Assembly: GCA_965216225.1 (NCBI GenBank)
Contig: CBDCFF010000026.1
Location: 70,093 to 134,092, forward strand
Reading direction: 5' to 3'
Origin: 3107 sp965216225
Lineage (GTDB): Bacteria > Pseudomonadota > Alphaproteobacteria > Rhodobacterales > Rhodobacteraceae
DNA length: 64,000 bases
In this document: positions 56,351 through 64,000 of the stretch, piece by piece
Numbering within the stretch: the stretch's first letter is position 1
How the letters are laid out: each line of letters starts with the position of its first letter
Position numbers and translations under genes: made by a program
Notes under the pieces: model-generated
The model's database searches: none
Seen by the model: only the letters and a program-made list of their open reading frames with translations
Told to the model about the DNA's origin: nothing

Positions 56351-57510
56351 TTGAGGGTGCCGGAGAACGAACCCATGGTCATGCCCTCACAGATACCGCT
56401 TTCGCCAGACGCCGTGTCTGCCAACATTTCGTCCGCGACGCCACCTGCCCGTGTTGTGGCCGCACCTGTTGCGCCTGCGGCCGAACTGACGGATGTGCCA
56501 AAGCGGCGCAGTTTCACAGCAAAATACAAGCTGCGGATTTTGGAAGAAACGGACCGCGCGGCGGACACGGGCGGCATCCCGGCCATTCTGCGCAGGGAGG
56601 GGCTGTATTCCCCGGCGTTGACCGACTGGGGCCGGCAGCGTGCGGCAGGCATGTCGGGTGCATTGCAGCCACGTCCGCGCGGCCCGGTCAAGGCCGCAGC
56701 CAACCCTTTGCAAGCGGAACTGACCAAGGCCAATCGTGAGGTTGCCGCGCTGCGCCGCCGTCTGGATCAGGCAGAAGCGATCATCGCAATCCAGAAAAAG
56801 TTGCGGCACTGCTGGACGAGATGGATCAGACGCCCGCGAGCGGCGGCAAATCATGATGGCCGCGGCTGTTTCTTTGCCCGCAGGCAGCCGGCTGACCTCG
56901 GCGGTCTGCGCGACGCTGAATGTGTCACGGGCAAGCTTGCATCGACATCGTGCGGCGCTGGCCGCTCCGCCTCGGGTGGTAAAACCGCGACGCCCCTCAG
57001 GGCGCGCCTTGACGCAAAGAGAACGCGATCAGGTGCTTGACCATCCGCGCGCGCCCCGTTTTGCCGATCAGACCCCGACCGCAGTCCATGCCGGCTTGCT
57101 TGATGAAGGCGTCTGTCTTTGTTCAATCCGCACGATGTATCGGATCTTGACCCAGCATGGTGAGGTCGCGGAACGACGCCGCCAGCGCCGCCACCCGGTC
57201 TGTCAAAAACCAGAGCTGCCGGCCGAAGGCCCCAACCAGGTCTGGTCCCGGGACATCACCAAACTGATGGGGCCGGTGAAATGGTCCTGCTTTTATCTCT
57301 ATGTCATCCTCGACATCTTCAGCCGTCGCGGTGTCGGCTGGCGTGTCGAACACGCGGAAAGCGCCACACAGTTCAAGGCGCTGTTCATCAATGCCATGGT
57401 CAAACATGCTGTGCCTCCCGACCAACCAACGTTGCACGCCGATCGCGGCGGACCGATGAAGGCGAAAGCCACGGCGGCGATGCTCGTCGACCTGCATGTG
57501 CTCAAATCAC
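56351..57510 (+). pseudogene. IS3-family element b: orfA (frameshifted) and truncated orfB
   Basis: OrfA reads RRSFTAKYKLRILEETDRAA, RREGLYSPALTDWGRQR and AIIAIQKK. A one-base loss near 56800 shifts it out of the frame that would give VAALLDEMDQ and end at 56856. OrfB starts at 56853 (MMAAAVSLPAGSRLTSAVCA), has the rve-domain stretches VWSRDITKLMGPVKW, LDIFSRRGVGWRVEHAES and LHADRGGPMKAKATAAMLVD, then is cut at about 57510. A different group from IS3-a. Confidence 0.84.
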
Positions 57511-57745
57511 ACTGTTCAGTCCCGGCATCTGGTGGATCGGGTTCAGGATGAAACAGATCTGGCTCTGTTGTCCAGATTTTGCAGATGTATTCACAGGGCG
57601 TCAGCCCTTTGAGTGTTTTGAGCCGCCGCGCGAAGTTACAGGCGTTCATGAAGTCAGCCAGATGCGTTCGAAGTTGATCATGGTTGTCATAATGGAAGCG
57701 TTTGACGGTCGCGTCCTTGATGGTTCGGTTCATCCGTTCCGAGTT
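57511..57745 (-). pseudogene. IS481-family transposase, C-terminal fragment (half b)
   Basis: ERMNRTIKDATVKRFHYDNH, QLRTHLADFMNACNFARRLK and GLTPCEYICKIWTTEPD are the end of the DDE domain with the catalytic Glu. The usual last residues (FILNPIHQMPGLN) occur in a shifted frame, so one extra base disrupts the tail. Orientation is opposite to the N-terminal fragment at 54485, which suggests rearrangement of one original element. Confidence 0.78.
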
Positions 57746-57785
57746 ATAGCCGAAAGTTGGTGATGGGCCTGATGGGCGGCCTATC

Positions 57786-58080
57786 ATGGCGTTGTTCACG
57801 CGCCGCAATTCTCAGCAGAGAAAAGGATATGCCACACTCCTCGCCGCCCATGCCCGCGAGGTGACGGACGACGGCCGTGCGCGGCTGGTGCGCCATGGTC
57901 ATCTGCCCGAGCGCGAGGTTATGACCGGCATCGGCCCGGTACCAGTGAAGGCGCCGCGGGTGCGGGACCGGGGCAATGTGGACGAAAAGATCCGTTTCGC
58001 CTCGTCGATCTTGCCGCCTTGGCTGCGCAAGACCAGATCGATTGAGGAACTGCTGCCGTGGCTCTATCTGTTCCATCCCG
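57786..58080 (+). pseudogene. IS256-family (mutator-type) transposase fragment
   Basis: About 98 residues: LLAAHAREVTDDGRARLVRH, then GHLPEREVMTGIGPVPVKAP and FASSILPPWLRKTRSIEELL, the N-terminal region of IS256/Mutator transposases. The rest of the protein, including most of the catalytic domain, is gone. Confidence 0.8.
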
Positions 58081-58160
58081 GACGATCAGATAGACCCTCG
58101 CCGCTCTGGCCTGTTCATGGCAAGATCGATCTTGCGTGAGATTCGGGACGGAGGCAAGAC

Positions 58161-59125
58161 ATGCTGATTTCTTTGCACAAGCAGGCGACGACGACGCCGA
58201 AGATCAGGGCCGCAATCCAGGCGAGCAAAGAGCCCGCGTGGATCGTGGCCGAGCGCTACGGCATCTCGGAGCAGACCGTCTGAAAGTGGCGCAAGCGCGA
58301 TACCGTCCACGACCGGAGCCACACGGCGCACAGGTTGCAGACCACGCTGACACCGGCGCAGGAGGCCGTGGCGGTCTCGCTGAGACAGAGTCTGCTGCTG
58401 CCGCTCGACGACCTGCTCGCCGTGGTCCGCGAGTTTCTCAACCCGAACGTCTCGCGCTCCGGGCTGGATCGATGCCTGCGTCGGCATGGGGTCGGCGCCC
58501 TCCGTGACCTGAAGCCGAAGGTGGCGAAGCCCGCGCACAAGCCTTTCAAGGCATACGAGCCCGGCGACATCCACATCGACGTGAAATACCTGCCGCAGAT
58601 GGCCGATGAGGAGAAGCGCCGGTATCTGTTCGTCGCGGTCGACCGCGCCACCCGCCGGGTCTTCGTGCGTATCCATCCGGCGAAGACTGCGGCCAACGCC
58701 CGCCGGTTCCTGCGCGATCTGGAGCGCGCCGCCCCGATGCGGATCACCCGCGTGCTGACGGACAATGGCAAGGAGTTCACCGACAGGTTCTTCGGCCTTC
58801 GCCGCCGCGCCGCGACCGGCAATCATGAGTTCGACCGCCTCTGCGCCGGGTTCGGGATCGAACATCGCCTGGCCCCACCGATGCGGCCGCAGACCAACGG
58901 CATGGTCGAGCGGTTCAACGGACGGATCGGGGACGTGCTCCAGAGCCACCGTTTCCGCAGCGGCGAGGACCTCGAACAGACGCTTCTCCGCTACGTCCGC
59001 CTCTACAACGGCCAGTTGCCACAATCCGTTCTGAAAGGCCGCACGCCAATCGATGCGCTCAAGGACTGGCATCGAGAAAAGCCCGAGCTCTTCAGAAAGC
59101 AGCCATGCAATCACATGGGATGTGA
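58161..59125 (+). pseudogene. IS481-family transposase (second type), nonsense mutation at codon 41
   Basis: ATG 58161 opens MLISLHKQATTTPKIRAAIQ, then AWIVAERYGISEQTV. Codon 41, where relatives have Trp of the helix-turn-helix (VWKWRKRD), is TGA (58281-58283). Downstream in the same frame the DDE core is complete (DIHIDVKYLPQ, RVLTDNGKEFTDR, NGMVERFNGRIGDVLQ) and ends near CNHMGCD. The normal stop seems lost too, since the frame continues past 59125. A single base change in codon 41 disables the element. Confidence 0.84.
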
Positions 59126-59284
59126 CACCGCGCCGACCCGGAAGCCTGGCCGGATTTCATGGCGCTGTATCGAAAGGGCAACTGAAAACAGGGCCGCGCC
59201 TTGCCAGATTGACACATGGCGCACCCTCGACCATCAGGGAATATCTGTCAAGCCAACCGAATTGCCAATCGTCGGGACAACCGT

Positions 59285-60100
59285 ATGCGCGTCGGAACAC
59301 TTTGGATCGGTCAACGGCTGGGGTTCCTTGAACTTCTGTGCCTCAAGTCATTCGCCGACCAGGGGCAGATACCCCTGCTTTATTCTTACACGGATCTGGA
59401 CAACGTTCCGGATTTTGTCGAACATCGCGATGCCCGTGAAATCCTGCCGGGGGAGCGCATGTTGCGCGATCCGGTATGGGGTTCGCCCGCCGCCCATGCG
59501 GACCTGTTCAGATTGCATCTGGTCAGGAACACCGACACGATATGGATTGATGCGGATTCCTGCGCGCTGCGCAGGCTGGAGTCCCGGAACGGCTATCTGC
59601 TGGCTGGTCTGTGCCCGAATCGCAGGCGCATTCTGAACGGCGTGGTGCGCCTGCCGAAGGACAGCCCCGCCCTGAACGCCATGCTGGATTTCACCACCCG
59701 CAAGGATTGCACGCCGCCCTGGTGGGATCGGAAAAGACGACGGGCCTTTGCGCGCATCTACGGAGCGCCGCCAACGCTTTCTGCCCTGCCTCTGGGCACC
59801 CTCGGACCCGAGATGTATTATCACTTTCTGTCCGCGCATGACGAACCTGGGGGGCTGCTCGACCATGCAGAGCTTTATGCGCTGCCTTTCTCATCGCGGC
59901 GCTGCTGGTTCGACTGCCCGATCGAAACGCTGGACGAACACGACTGGCAGGACCGGATGTCCATCCATTTCTATGCGTCGTCGTTCAGAAAGCGGCTGAG
60001 CCGGAACAGCGCGCCGGTCCATCCGCAAAGCCTGATTGCCGTTCTCGCCCATCGCCATGGCGTTGAATTGCCGGAAGGGCTGCGCCCGGAAGGCCGCTGA
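59285..60100 (+). CDS. DXD-type glycosyltransferase-like protein A
   Basis: 271 residues from the ATG at 59285 (MRVGTLWIGQRLGFLELLCL). A DXD motif at Asp89-Asp91 (TIWIDADSCALR) preceded by HADLFRLHLV resembles the capsular-polysaccharide GT32/alpha-1,4-galactosyltransferase-like group, where DXD binds the metal-nucleotide sugar. It is a paralogue of the protein at 62042-62926 (shared LWxGxRL..LE.LCL.SF and ADLFRxHxV). Donor and acceptor sugars unknown. It converges with the fusion gene 13 bases away; IS debris lies immediately upstream. Confidence 0.78.
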   Translation: MRVGTLWIGQRLGFLELLCLKSFADQGQIPLLYSYTDLDNVPDFVEHRDAREILPGERMLRDPVWGSPAAHADLFRLHLVRNTDTIWIDADSCALRRLESRNGYLLAGLCPNRRRILNGVVRLPKDSPALNAMLDFTTRKDCTPPWWDRKRRRAFARIYGAPPTLSALPLGTLGPEMYYHFLSAHDEPGGLLDHAELYALPFSSRRCWFDCPIETLDEHDWQDRMSIHFYASSFRKRLSRNSAPVHPQSLIAVLAHRHGVELPEGLRPEGR

Positions 60101-60113
60101 CGGGCGGGCCGAT

Positions 60114-62045
60114 CTATCCCCCCGCTTTGCCTCCCGCGTCACCCCCCGCCTGCCGGGCCATGCGCAACGCCCTGAAGGCCGGGCGTATCCGGGTTTCAAG
60201 CAGCGGATGATTTCTGGATTGCGCGTGCCTTGTCATGGCCCGCATGTACCACGGCAGATAGCGGCGTTCGCGATAAAGCCGATAGAATTCCGCCGCGCTC
60301 AGTGTGCCTGCCCCCGCCGCCAGCATCACCGCTTTCAGCCGGTCCATTCTGCGCAGCAGGACCGGCGGGAAATGGTCCGAATACCAGGTTTTCAGGGTGA
60401 CGACATTGGCGCCGGCGAGGCGGCGGATATGCCGGTGGTCCAGCGGCAGGTAAGGATCGTGGAACACATAGGCTTTTTCGGCGGCCCGCACGCCGCTGGC
60501 GGCGTCCCCGTAAGGCAGCGACCAGTCCTGCGCGCGCCCCATGCCATAGCGCGTCTCCCATGGCACCAGCGCCCTGTCCAGTGTCGATTGCGGGCTGAAG
60601 GCCACCACCCGGCAACCGGGAAACAGCGGCGCAAAGGCCATGGCGGCGAACGCGCCCATCGAGGCGCCGGTCAGCACGACATGTCCGAACCGTCCCGGTA
60701 TCCTCGTGGCCGCCCAGTGTTCCAGCGTGGCGATGAATTCCGCGTCCCGATACCAGTCCTTGCGCATGGCGAATATTCCCAGATGCGACTGGCCGAGATC
60801 GCGAATGAACCTGTAGGCCCAGGGGTCGCGGCCGAGGGACAGATCATTGACCGGGCCAAGATTGTCGAAACTGACCCAAAGCATACGGGTATCGCGTTCC
60901 ACCAGACACAGCGCATGGTTCTGCAACCGCTCATAACTGCCCGTGCGCCCGCTGCCGGGGCAGAGATCGCGCATCCACAATGCCGGGATGTCCCCGTCGG
61001 GGGCTTCCGGCTCTGGCCGCTTTGCCGGGGCCGATGCCTTTGCCGGGGCCGCAGGCGGCACTGTCATTCCCGCCGCAATCCAGCCCTGGAAACCCTGCCC
61101 CAGGGGCGTGGCCATCAGCGCCGCGCAGTGTTGCCGGCAACTGTGCCAGAGCGCCCCTTCCGCCGCTGCAAGGGCCGGGCTGGCGCGGCGCATCTGCGCC
61201 AGTTTCGCCTCTGTCTCCGGCCAGCGCATCTGCGCCTGAACATCCTCGACCTCTGCATGGTCATGGAGTCGCCAGTCCTTCTGCACATGCAAAAGCATCG
61301 CCGCATCGTCCGTATCCGGCGCATCCAGTACGGCATTTCGCAGAAACTCCGCCGGGCTGGGCATCGGATACCGGTTGATCTGCACCAGATCGCAGTCGGC
61401 CAGATCGCCCCTGACCGCCCAGCCGATCATCCCGGCGGGCTGCGCGCAGACCCGGCCCGATGCCGTCAGCCATACCGGCGCCGGGGTGTCTGGTGCCGGG
61501 GCCGGACGATGCCGGTTGAGCGCCCCGAAAGCGCGCCTGCGGAACAGACAGCGCAAGTGGCGGCGCAAGGGTCGATCGGTATCCGTCCGATGTGTTCCCG
61601 TCAGCGCCGCCGTCACGCTGTCCGGCCACGCCGCGCCGCCGCCGCCGGGGCACCCGAAACTGCGGGTGGGAATCGACACGGCATCCGCACCGGCGCCGGC
61701 AAGCCTGCCCAGCAGCGTCCCGAGCGCGCCGGGGTCTTCCCGGACGCAAAGAAACTCCGCCGGATCGAGATACAGCACCCACTCTGCCCGGCGGGCAGGG
61801 TCTGCCTGGCGCAATGCGCGGATGGCCTGGCGCTGAAACCTGGCCCCGGTTGCGGAAACCGTCAGCAACGCCACCCCCGGCGCCATCGCCAGCGCCCGCC
61901 AACAGGGATTATCCGCCTGATCCTGCGGCACTGCCAGAACCACGGTTTCAAAGCCGGTCACCAGATGGTGCGCCACCCACTCTGTCACGCGCGGGGTCGG
62001 GGCGGGCACGGCGCTGACGACGACGGTATCCGTTTGCGCGCTCAT
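60114..62045 (-). CDS. Fusion protein: glycosyltransferase-like N-terminus and alpha/beta-hydrolase C-terminus
   Basis: 643 residues. The N-terminal half (about 1-310) resembles GT2/GT92-like proteins: early VPAPTPRVTEWVAHHLVTGF and LYLDPAEFLCV at 91-101, where family members often have DxDEF; here the first Asp and the Glu are kept but the second Asp is lost. After an Ala/Pro linker (330-350) the C-terminal half has an alpha/beta-hydrolase nucleophile elbow, GHVVLTGASMGAFAAMAF with Ser462, a candidate Asp near 530-536 and His558 (YSDHFPP). The upstream gene ends with an ATGA overlap. Possible roles are sugar transfer plus acyl/acetyl ester handling on a polysaccharide; no specific activity can be claimed. 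Confidence 0.72.
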   Translation of the reverse strand: MSAQTDTVVVSAVPAPTPRVTEWVAHHLVTGFETVVLAVPQDQADNPCWRALAMAPGVALLTVSATGARFQRQAIRALRQADPARRAEWVLYLDPAEFLCVREDPGALGTLLGRLAGAGADAVSIPTRSFGCPGGGGAAWPDSVTAALTGTHRTDTDRPLRRHLRCLFRRRAFGALNRHRPAPAPDTPAPVWLTASGRVCAQPAGMIGWAVRGDLADCDLVQINRYPMPSPAEFLRNAVLDAPDTDDAAMLLHVQKDWRLHDHAEVEDVQAQMRWPETEAKLAQMRRASPALAAAEGALWHSCRQHCAALMATPLGQGFQGWIAAGMTVPPAAPAKASAPAKRPEPEAPDGDIPALWMRDLCPGSGRTGSYERLQNHALCLVERDTRMLWVSFDNLGPVNDLSLGRDPWAYRFIRDLGQSHLGIFAMRKDWYRDAEFIATLEHWAATRIPGRFGHVVLTGASMGAFAAMAFAPLFPGCRVVAFSPQSTLDRALVPWETRYGMGRAQDWSLPYGDAASGVRAAEKAYVFHDPYLPLDHRHIRRLAGANVVTLKTWYSDHFPPVLLRRMDRLKAVMLAAGAGTLSAAEFYRLYRERRYLPWYMRAMTRHAQSRNHPLLETRIRPAFRALRMARQAGGDAGGKAGG

Positions 62046-62926
62046 CCGAACCTTCTCCGATCAGGCGACACCCGCCGACGGCCCTTGCCGACGATGGGAA
62101 AGCCCGCCGGATCAATGCCGAGCTCTTTCAGCGCGCTGCCGAAGAAACTGCCCGGCGGCGGCAACCCGCCATGGCGGTCGGCGATGACGGCCTTGTTGCT
62201 GGCAAAGACATTGATCCCGGTCGAGGCCGGGGTCAGGAACCGGCCCGGCCCGTCACGATCCCTGAGAAACGCCCGGCGATTTCCATAAGGCACCGGATAA
62301 AACACGCTGCGGGGCTGGGCAAGGCGGGCAGTGCCGGTCCGGGCGGCAAACCATGTCAGGCATTGCGGCCCCCAGGTTCCCCAGGGCATCCGGCTGACAT
62401 GCACCGGCTGCCCGGCCGCATGTGCCGCCCGGTAGCCTTCGATCTGCCGCGGCTTTGCAAAAGGTGGGATCGGGTGGCGGTTCGACATGAATTCCAGAAT
62501 CTGTTGCAGCAGGTCCGATTCCGCCGGTGCGCCGAAAACACCGTTGGCCAGTTGGCCGCTATCGTTCTCGACCCCGAACACATACTCGTCCCGCAGCGTT
62601 ATCGGCGCATGGCAATAGGTGTCGGTATCGACCCAGATCATGCCGGGGCATCTGGCAACCATGTGTACCCGGAACAGATCGGCAAACAGCGCATAGCTGT
62701 CCTTGCGCTCATATTTCAGGAAATCGCCGGTATCCAGAATCTCGCGCCCGTCGCGGCGGATCACGCCCTCGGGGGTTGGCCCGGCATCGTCATAGGTAAA
62801 CAGCGTCACCGGCTGCCCCCTGGCCACAAAGGACGACAGGCACAGATATTCCAGCCAGCTCAGCCTGCCGCCGACCCACAGGGCGCCCAATTCGCGGGGC
62901 TGTGCCATCTGCCGCTCCCTGCTCAT
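62042..62926 (-). CDS. DXD-type glycosyltransferase-like protein B
   Basis: 294 residues. LGALWVGGRLSWLEYLCLSS, then ALFADLFRVHMVARCPGMIW and the DXD motif at Asp100-Asp102 (WVDTDTYC). Same family as the protein at 59285. Later residues HVSRMPWGTWGPQCLTWF and SVFYPVPYGNRR match the group's acceptor-side region. It overlaps gmd upstream and the fusion gene downstream by ATGA at both ends, so gmd, this gene and the fusion gene are one coupled unit. A second in-frame ATG seven codons in is possible. Confidence 0.78.
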   Translation of the reverse strand: MSRERQMAQPRELGALWVGGRLSWLEYLCLSSFVARGQPVTLFTYDDAGPTPEGVIRRDGREILDTGDFLKYERKDSYALFADLFRVHMVARCPGMIWVDTDTYCHAPITLRDEYVFGVENDSGQLANGVFGAPAESDLLQQILEFMSNRHPIPPFAKPRQIEGYRAAHAAGQPVHVSRMPWGTWGPQCLTWFAARTGTARLAQPRSVFYPVPYGNRRAFLRDRDGPGRFLTPASTGINVFASNKAVIADRHGGLPPPGSFFGSALKELGIDPAGFPIVGKGRRRVSPDRRRFG

Positions 62927-63990
62927 TCGCGCCGGTCCAGACGCTCCCGCTCCTGCTTCACGCCGCGAAGGTCCGACGCAATCATCTCCGCCACCATTGC
63001 GTCAAAGCCGGTGGCCGGTTCCCATCCCAGCACCCGCCTTGCCTTGCCGGCGTCGCCGCGCAGCACATCCACCTCGGTCGGGCGGAAATAACGCGGGTCC
63101 ACCCGCACCAGAATCCGGTTCGAGGCCGGATCGGCCCCGATCTCGTCCATCCCCTTGCCCTGCCAGACGATCCTGACGCCGATATGCCCGAACGCCGCCT
63201 CGACAAGGCTGCGCACGGTGCGGGCCTCTCCGGTGGCCAGCACGAAATCATCCGGTGTGTGGTGGTTCAGGATGCGCCACATCCCTTCCGCATAATCCCG
63301 GGCATGACCCCAGTCGCGCTGCGCCTCCAGATTGCCCAGATAAAGGCAATCCTGAAACCCGTGGTGGATCGCCGCCACCGCCCTGGTGATCTTGCGGGTC
63401 ACGAATGTCTCTCCCCTCAGCGGGCTTTCATGGTTGAACAGGATGCCGTTCGCGGCGTGGATGCCGTAAGCCTCGCGGTAATTCACCGTGATCCAGTAGG
63501 CGTAAATCTTGGCCGCCGCGTAAGGCGAGCGTGGAAAGAACGGCGTGCGCTCGTGCTGCGGGGTTTCCCGCACCTTGCCGTAAAGTTCCGAAGTGGACGC
63601 CTGATAGAACCGGGTTTTTTTCGTCAGCCCCAGAATCCGCAATGCTTCCAGCAATCTCAACGCCCCCAGCCCATCGGCGTTCGCGGTGTATTCCGGTGTG
63701 TCGAAACTCACCTGAACATGGCTTTGCGCCGCCAGATTGTAGATCTCGTCCGGCTGCACCTCCTGCACCAGACGGATCAGGTTGGCGCTGTCGGTCACAT
63801 CGGCGTAATGCAGGTGAAAGCGGCGATCGGCATCGTGCCGACCGGCGATCAGATGGTCGATCCGCGCCGTGTTGTATGACGACGAACGCCGCTTGGCGCC
63901 ATGCACCAGGTAGCCCTTTTTCAGCAGAAGCTCTGCCAGATAGGCGCCGTCCTGCCCTGTCACCCCGGTGATGAGTGCGGTTTTCACCAT
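62923..63990 (-). CDS. gmd: GDP-mannose 4,6-dehydratase
   Basis: 355 residues. Converts GDP-mannose to GDP-4-keto-6-deoxymannose, precursor of GDP-fucose, GDP-rhamnose and perosamine. SDR fold with ALITGVTGQDGAYLAELLLK, ARIDHLIAG, the active-site region FYQASTSELYGKV and the YxxxK motif in PRSPYAAAKIYAYWITVNY. FNHESPLRGETFVTRKI and GNLEAQRDWGHARDY are diagnostic. Start at 63990; only ten bases remain before the window edge, so the promoter and the enzyme for the next step are not visible. Confidence 0.96.
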   Translation of the reverse strand: MVKTALITGVTGQDGAYLAELLLKKGYLVHGAKRRSSSYNTARIDHLIAGRHDADRRFHLHYADVTDSANLIRLVQEVQPDEIYNLAAQSHVQVSFDTPEYTANADGLGALRLLEALRILGLTKKTRFYQASTSELYGKVRETPQHERTPFFPRSPYAAAKIYAYWITVNYREAYGIHAANGILFNHESPLRGETFVTRKITRAVAAIHHGFQDCLYLGNLEAQRDWGHARDYAEGMWRILNHHTPDDFVLATGEARTVRSLVEAAFGHIGVRIVWQGKGMDEIGADPASNRILVRVDPRYFRPTEVDVLRGDAGKARRVLGWEPATGFDAMVAEMIASDLRGVKQERERLDRRE

Positions 63991-64000
63991 CGTCCCCGCC

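Noticed and set aside
60036..62288. 750-residue plus-strand frame opposite the fusion gene
   Set aside because: Composition rich in Arg, Pro, Gln and His as expected from the complement of a GC-rich gene; the minus-strand frame has clear domain motifs and coupled starts.

Overview
The window is a high-GC alphaproteobacterial chromosome segment, most probably Rhodobacterales/Rhodobacteraceae. The taxonomic call is an inference from gene content and order. It rests on the rplO-secY-adk-rpsM-rpsK-rpoA-rplQ run, a four-gene bzt/aap amino acid ABC operon, an ATP12 chaperone gene, a short HdaA-type protein beside ppk/ppx, a DUF4174 protein beside propionyl-CoA genes, and the rpmH-rnpA-yidD and yidC-MOSC-engB-argB blocks. 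Homology calls come from reading the translations; no database search was run.

Layout. 1-1.3 kb: a decayed GMC (choline dehydrogenase-like) oxidoreductase and a solitary ectoine synthase gene. 1.4-6.8 kb: distal half of the spc/alpha ribosomal cluster with secY, adk and rpoA. 6.9-10.5 kb: rarA, crcB/fluC, a RluC-type pseudouridine synthase and an ATP12 chaperone. 10.8-15.3 kb: periplasmic binding protein, two permeases and an ATPase for polar amino acids. 15.3-17.3 kb (minus): sterol desaturase, Fe-S protein and SixA-like phosphatase, joined by ATGA overlaps. 17.4-25.1 kb (minus): argB, engB, MOSC, yidC, an EAL protein, ttcA, yidD, rnpA, rpmH. 25.4-28.9 kb: TVP38-type membrane protein, disulfide oxidoreductase and an orphan sensor kinase. 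28.98 kb: tRNA-Arg(ACG). 29.2-31.0 kb: a frameshifted cytochrome P450 bracketed by IS-end-like sequences, then an internally deleted transposase. 31.2-38.4 kb: propionyl-CoA carboxylase (pccB, pccA) and methylmalonyl-CoA mutase, feeding propionyl-CoA to succinyl-CoA, with small unknown genes between. 38.4-40.7 kb: broken glyoxalase-like gene, acetyltransferase, TerB/J-domain protein, small periplasmic protein.

40.7-48.65 kb is a nested island of insertion sequences placed at a TA inside a CTAG that appears to supply the stop codons of two convergent genes (the small periplasmic protein and ppx). Target duplications and terminal repeats let the order be read: IS5-A, then an IS630, then an inverted IS5-B; IS5-B is split by an IS66 (8-bp duplication GTTGCAGC), and that IS66 is split by an IS21 (6-bp duplication ATTCCG). 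The two IS5 copies carry different disabling lesions.

48.65-54.3 kb (minus): ppx, ppk, hdaA and an AI-2E/PerM-type membrane protein. 54.5-59.1 kb is a graveyard of at least seven truncated or frameshifted elements (two IS481, IS110, two IS3, IS30, IS256). 59.3-64 kb is a surface-polysaccharide-type locus: two paralogous DXD glycosyltransferase-like proteins, a large protein joining a glycosyltransferase-like N-terminus to an alpha/beta-hydrolase-like C-terminus, and GDP-mannose 4,6-dehydratase.

No CRISPR array, rRNA gene or recognisable prophage was seen. The strongest unusual items are the IS island at the shared stop codons, the IS-bracketed P450, the orphan ectC, and the glycosyltransferase-hydrolase fusion. 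I found no convincing wholly new multigene system.
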